Part shown: in pieces, positions 6,084-7,932 of the stretch | How positions within the stretch are numbered: the first letter of the stretch is position 1 | Layout of the letters: each line of letters opens with the position of its first letter | NCBI GenBank assembly: GCA_002304735.1 | Contig: DBIU01000027.1 | Span: forward strand, 855-8,786 | Origin: Ruminococcaceae bacterium UBA794 | Lineage (GTDB): Bacteria; Bacillota; Clostridia; Oscillospirales; Ruminococcaceae | Direction: 5' to 3' | Length of the DNA stretch: 7,932 bases | Notes under the pieces: generated by a model | The model's database searches: none | Told to the model about the DNA's origin: nothing | The model's input: the letters and a program-made list of their open reading frames with translations, nothing else | Program-made: the position numbers and the translations under genes

Positions 6084-6130
6084 CGCATAGGAAACGCATT
6101 GCCTTTTTGCAGCAGCAAAACAAAAGAAAA

Positions 6131-6237
6131 TTTTGCGAAACCGCGCTTTTTGCATTAATTTGCAGTCGAAACTATTCCGAAACTCGGCTTTTTCGGGCAA
6201 TTTGCGGTATTTTGCAGGAAAATTGCCCGAAATTACC
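6131..6237 (+). repeat. 107-bp direct repeat, copy 1
   Basis: This copy matches 6301-6407; the last 90 nt (6148-6237 against 6318-6407) are identical, and the first part differs by one substitution plus a 1-nt insertion and a 1-nt deletion. It carries a perfect 13-bp inverted repeat, TTTCGGGCAATTT (6191-6203) with AAATTGCCCGAAA (6220-6232), over a 16-nt loop. Confidence 0.97.
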
Positions 6238-6247
6238 ACAAAAATTT

Positions 6248-6296
6248 TGATTGCGAAAAATCCGCGATTGCATTTCGGAAAATCGAAAATGTTGAA
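6248..6296 (+). repeat. Degenerate partial copy of the repeat
   Basis: Between the two good copies, TTGCGAAA, CCGCG, TTGCATT and TCGAAAATGTT occur in the same order as TTGCGAAA, CCGCG, TTGCATT and TCGAAACTATT at the start of the repeat, with small indels. It appears to be a decayed 5' part of a third unit without the inverted repeat. Confidence 0.4.
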
Positions 6297-6300
6297 TAAA

Positions 6301-6407
6301 TTTTGCGAAAACAGCGCTTTTGCATTAATTTGCAGTCGAAACTATTCCGAAACTCGGCTTTTTCGGGCAATTTGCGGTATTTTGCAGGAAAATTGCCCGA
6401 AATTACC
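6301..6407 (+). repeat. 107-bp direct repeat, copy 2
   Basis: This is the second copy, 170 bp downstream of the first, with the same perfect 13-bp inverted repeat at 6361-6373 and 6390-6402. Its end lies about 57 nt before the asnB start, so it would sit in or just upstream of the asnB leader. Neither arm is followed by a T-run. Confidence 0.97.
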
Positions 6408-6464
6408 GAAAAAAGCGCGGTTGTCGCGCAAAACCCTGCGGCTATGATTTGAAAGGAGCTTTTT

Positions 6465-7932
6465 ATGTGCTCGATTGCAGGAGAAATTAACTTCAAAAGA
6501 GAAATAAACGCAGAACTTCTGCGGGAAATGAACCGCCTGCTCACTCCGCGCGGTCCCGACGACGAGGGCTATTTTTACGATGAAAACGCCGCGCTTGCTC
6601 ACAGGCGGCTTGTCGTCGTTGACCCGAAAAACGGCAGGCAGCCGATGCGCTTCGGCGACTTCACGTTAATCTATAACGGCGAACTTTACAATACCGAAGA
6701 AATTCGCAGCGAACTCTCAAAGCGCGGCTGCACTTTTGTCGGGCACTCGGATACCGAGGTTGTGCTGAAAGCGTTCGCGGAATACGGTGAAAAGTGCGTC
6801 GAGCGGTTCAACGGCATTTTCGCGTTCGCCGTGTGGAACTCGCGCACTAAAACGCTGTTCCTCGCGCGCGACAGAATTGGCGTAAAGCCGCTTTTCTACG
6901 CGATTACGGACGGCGGAATTGTGTTCGCAAGCGAAATAAAGGCGCTTCTCCTCCACCCCGAGGTATCGCCGATAATCGACTTCAACGGCGCCGCGCAAAT
7001 TATGCTCACGGGACCCGCGAAATTCACGGGAAGCGGCGTTTTCCGCGATATCAAGGACATTCCCGCCGCGCACTGCGCCGTTTTTTCACAGGAAAAGGGT
7101 CTGAAAATCACGCGATACTGGAAGCTTACCGCCCAGAAACACACCGAAAATTTCACGGAAACCGCCGCGCACACGAAATCCCTCATTATCGACGCGGTGA
7201 AACGGCAGCTTGTAAGCGATGTTCCGCTTTGCACGTTCCTTTCGGGAGGGCTTGATTCAAGCCTTATTTCGGCTATCGCGGCAGATGAATACCGAAAAAA
7301 CGGGAAAACCCTCGCGACCTACTCGATTGACTACAAAAACAACCGCGAAAACTTCCGCGCAAGCGCTTTTCAGCCCGACGAGGACGCACCCTATGTTCTC
7401 GAAATGGCGAAATTTATCGGCTCGGAGCATCACGGCGTTATTCTCGATACGCCCGCGCTCGCGGACGCGCTTGAGGACGCGGTTTACGCGAGGGATTTGC
7501 CGGGAATGGCGGACGTTGACAGCTCGCTTTATCTGTTCTGCCGCGAAATCAAGCGTGATTACACCGTTGCGCTCAGCGGCGAGTGCGCGGACGAGATTTT
7601 CGGCGGTTATCCGTGGTATCACAAAAAAGACGTGCTTCACTATGACGGCTTCCCGTGGGCGACAAGCGTTCCCGAACGCGGTCTGTTGATGAAAAAGCCG
7701 CTCTCCGAGGGCGAGGCGGAGTGCTTTGTCCGCGGCGCTTACGACAAGTGCCTTGCGGGGGTTGATTACCTTGACGGTGAAAACGCCGACGACAGACGTA
7801 TGCGGGAGATGTTTATGCTCAATCTCGACTATTTTATGGCGACGCTGCTTGACCGAAAGGACCGAATGAGTATGGCGCACGGACTTGAGGTTCGCGTTCC
7901 GTTCTGCGATTATCGGCTTGTCGAGTACGCGT
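6465..7932 (+). CDS. asnB: Asparagine synthetase, glutamine-hydrolysing (truncated by the window edge)
   Basis: AsnB makes asparagine from aspartate, using ATP and ammonia released from glutamine in its own N-terminal domain. The window holds 489 residues with no stop; the family is usually around 600 or more, so only the C-terminal part is missing. The class II glutaminase domain (about 2-205) starts with the nucleophile Cys2 (MCSIAGE) and shows LTPRGPDDEG (26-35), AHRRLVVVD, YNGELYN (70-76), SDTEVV (95-100; Asp96) and ARDRIGVKPLFY (134-145). The synthetase domain has the ATP pyrophosphate loop LSGGLDSS (259-266), ALSGECADEIFGGYPW (369-384) and MSMAHGLEVRVPFCD (468-482). The ATG has an AAAGGAG site 6 nt upstream. 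All key residues are present and the frame is intact. It is separated from the desulfurase gene by the repeat region, so it is probably its own transcription unit. Confidence 0.96.
   Translation, partial: MCSIAGEINFKREINAELLREMNRLLTPRGPDDEGYFYDENAALAHRRLVVVDPKNGRQPMRFGDFTLIYNGELYNTEEIRSELSKRGCTFVGHSDTEVVLKAFAEYGEKCVERFNGIFAFAVWNSRTKTLFLARDRIGVKPLFYAITDGGIVFASEIKALLLHPEVSPIIDFNGAAQIMLTGPAKFTGSGVFRDIKDIPAAHCAVFSQEKGLKITRYWKLTAQKHTENFTETAAHTKSLIIDAVKRQLVSDVPLCTFLSGGLDSSLISAIAADEYRKNGKTLATYSIDYKNNRENFRASAFQPDEDAPYVLEMAKFIGSEHHGVILDTPALADALEDAVYARDLPGMADVDSSLYLFCREIKRDYTVALSGECADEIFGGYPWYHKKDVLHYDGFPWATSVPERGLLMKKPLSEGEAECFVRGAYDKCLAGVDYLDGENADDRRMREMFMLNLDYFMATLLDRKDRMSMAHGLEVRVPFCDYRLVEYA

Larger units (their letters stand above)
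6084..6464. other. Repeat-bearing intergenic region before asnB
   Basis: About 380 bp without a supported gene. It holds two near-identical 107-bp repeats, a degenerate partial copy between them, and a small TTTTGC/GCAAAA hairpin (6105-6120). Open frames exist on both strands but they simply translate the repeat. No canonical terminator after the desulfurase and no clear consensus promoter for asnB could be identified; I see no T-box features before asnB. Confidence 0.6.

Noticed and set aside
6191..6232. Repeat hairpins as intrinsic terminators of the desulfurase unit
   Set aside because: The stems are followed by ATTACC on the + strand and an A-rich run on the - strand, with no U-tract, and the loop is long.
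6131..6407. CRISPR array
   Set aside because: Repeat units are about 107 bp with only two good copies, far from CRISPR repeat length, and no cas genes are in view.
6133..6447. 104-codon + strand frame (and matching - strand frames) before asnB
   Set aside because: It only translates the direct repeats, reading the two copies in different frames so the peptide does not even repeat; no ribosome binding site or start context.

Overview
The window looks like a chromosomal segment from a low-to-medium-GC Bacillota, most likely class Clostridia (Ruminococcaceae/Oscillospiraceae type). The evidence is strong GGAGG-type ribosome binding sites, lipobox lipoproteins, a clostridial-style zinc-binding protein, a DUF3343-like protein paired with an EF2568-type cysteine desulfurase, and Gram-positive-style tRNAs with encoded CCA. 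This placement comes from protein resemblance, not from a marker gene.

Positions 1-3938 hold a four-gene zinc-uptake operon on the + strand. A ZnuA-type substrate-binding lipoprotein, with a complete ZinT domain embedded in it, is followed by the ATPase ZnuC, the permease ZnuB and a small lipoprotein of unknown function with a Cys-Cys motif. Spacing is very tight: a 14-nt gap, a TAATG junction and an ATGA junction. The four are probably co-transcribed and translationally coupled, ending at an intrinsic terminator at 3908-3938. The promoter and any Zur operator lie upstream of the window.

Positions 3758-4320 are mostly non-coding. On the - strand there is a 40-codon remnant that resembles the N-terminus of an IS1182-like transposase. 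The segment also carries an orphan sigma70-like promoter and a long imperfect hairpin. No full gene is supported there.

Positions 4312-4565 hold a - strand tRNA operon, tRNA-Met(CAU) then tRNA-Glu(UUC). It has a consensus TTGACA-17-TATAAT promoter and an intrinsic terminator. A second, divergent promoter candidate (4610-4638) faces the next + strand genes.

Positions 4739-6083 hold a two-gene + strand unit: a 69-residue DUF3343-like protein (putative S/Se carrier) overlapping by 14 nt a GTG-started class V PLP cysteine desulfurase. Together they suggest a sulfur or selenium transfer module.

Positions 6084-6464 are an intergenic region built from a near-identical 107-bp direct repeat (170-bp period), each copy containing a perfect 13-bp inverted repeat, with a degenerate third copy between them. 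From 6465 to the window edge runs asnB, glutamine-hydrolysing asparagine synthetase, cut off at its C-terminus by the end of the window.
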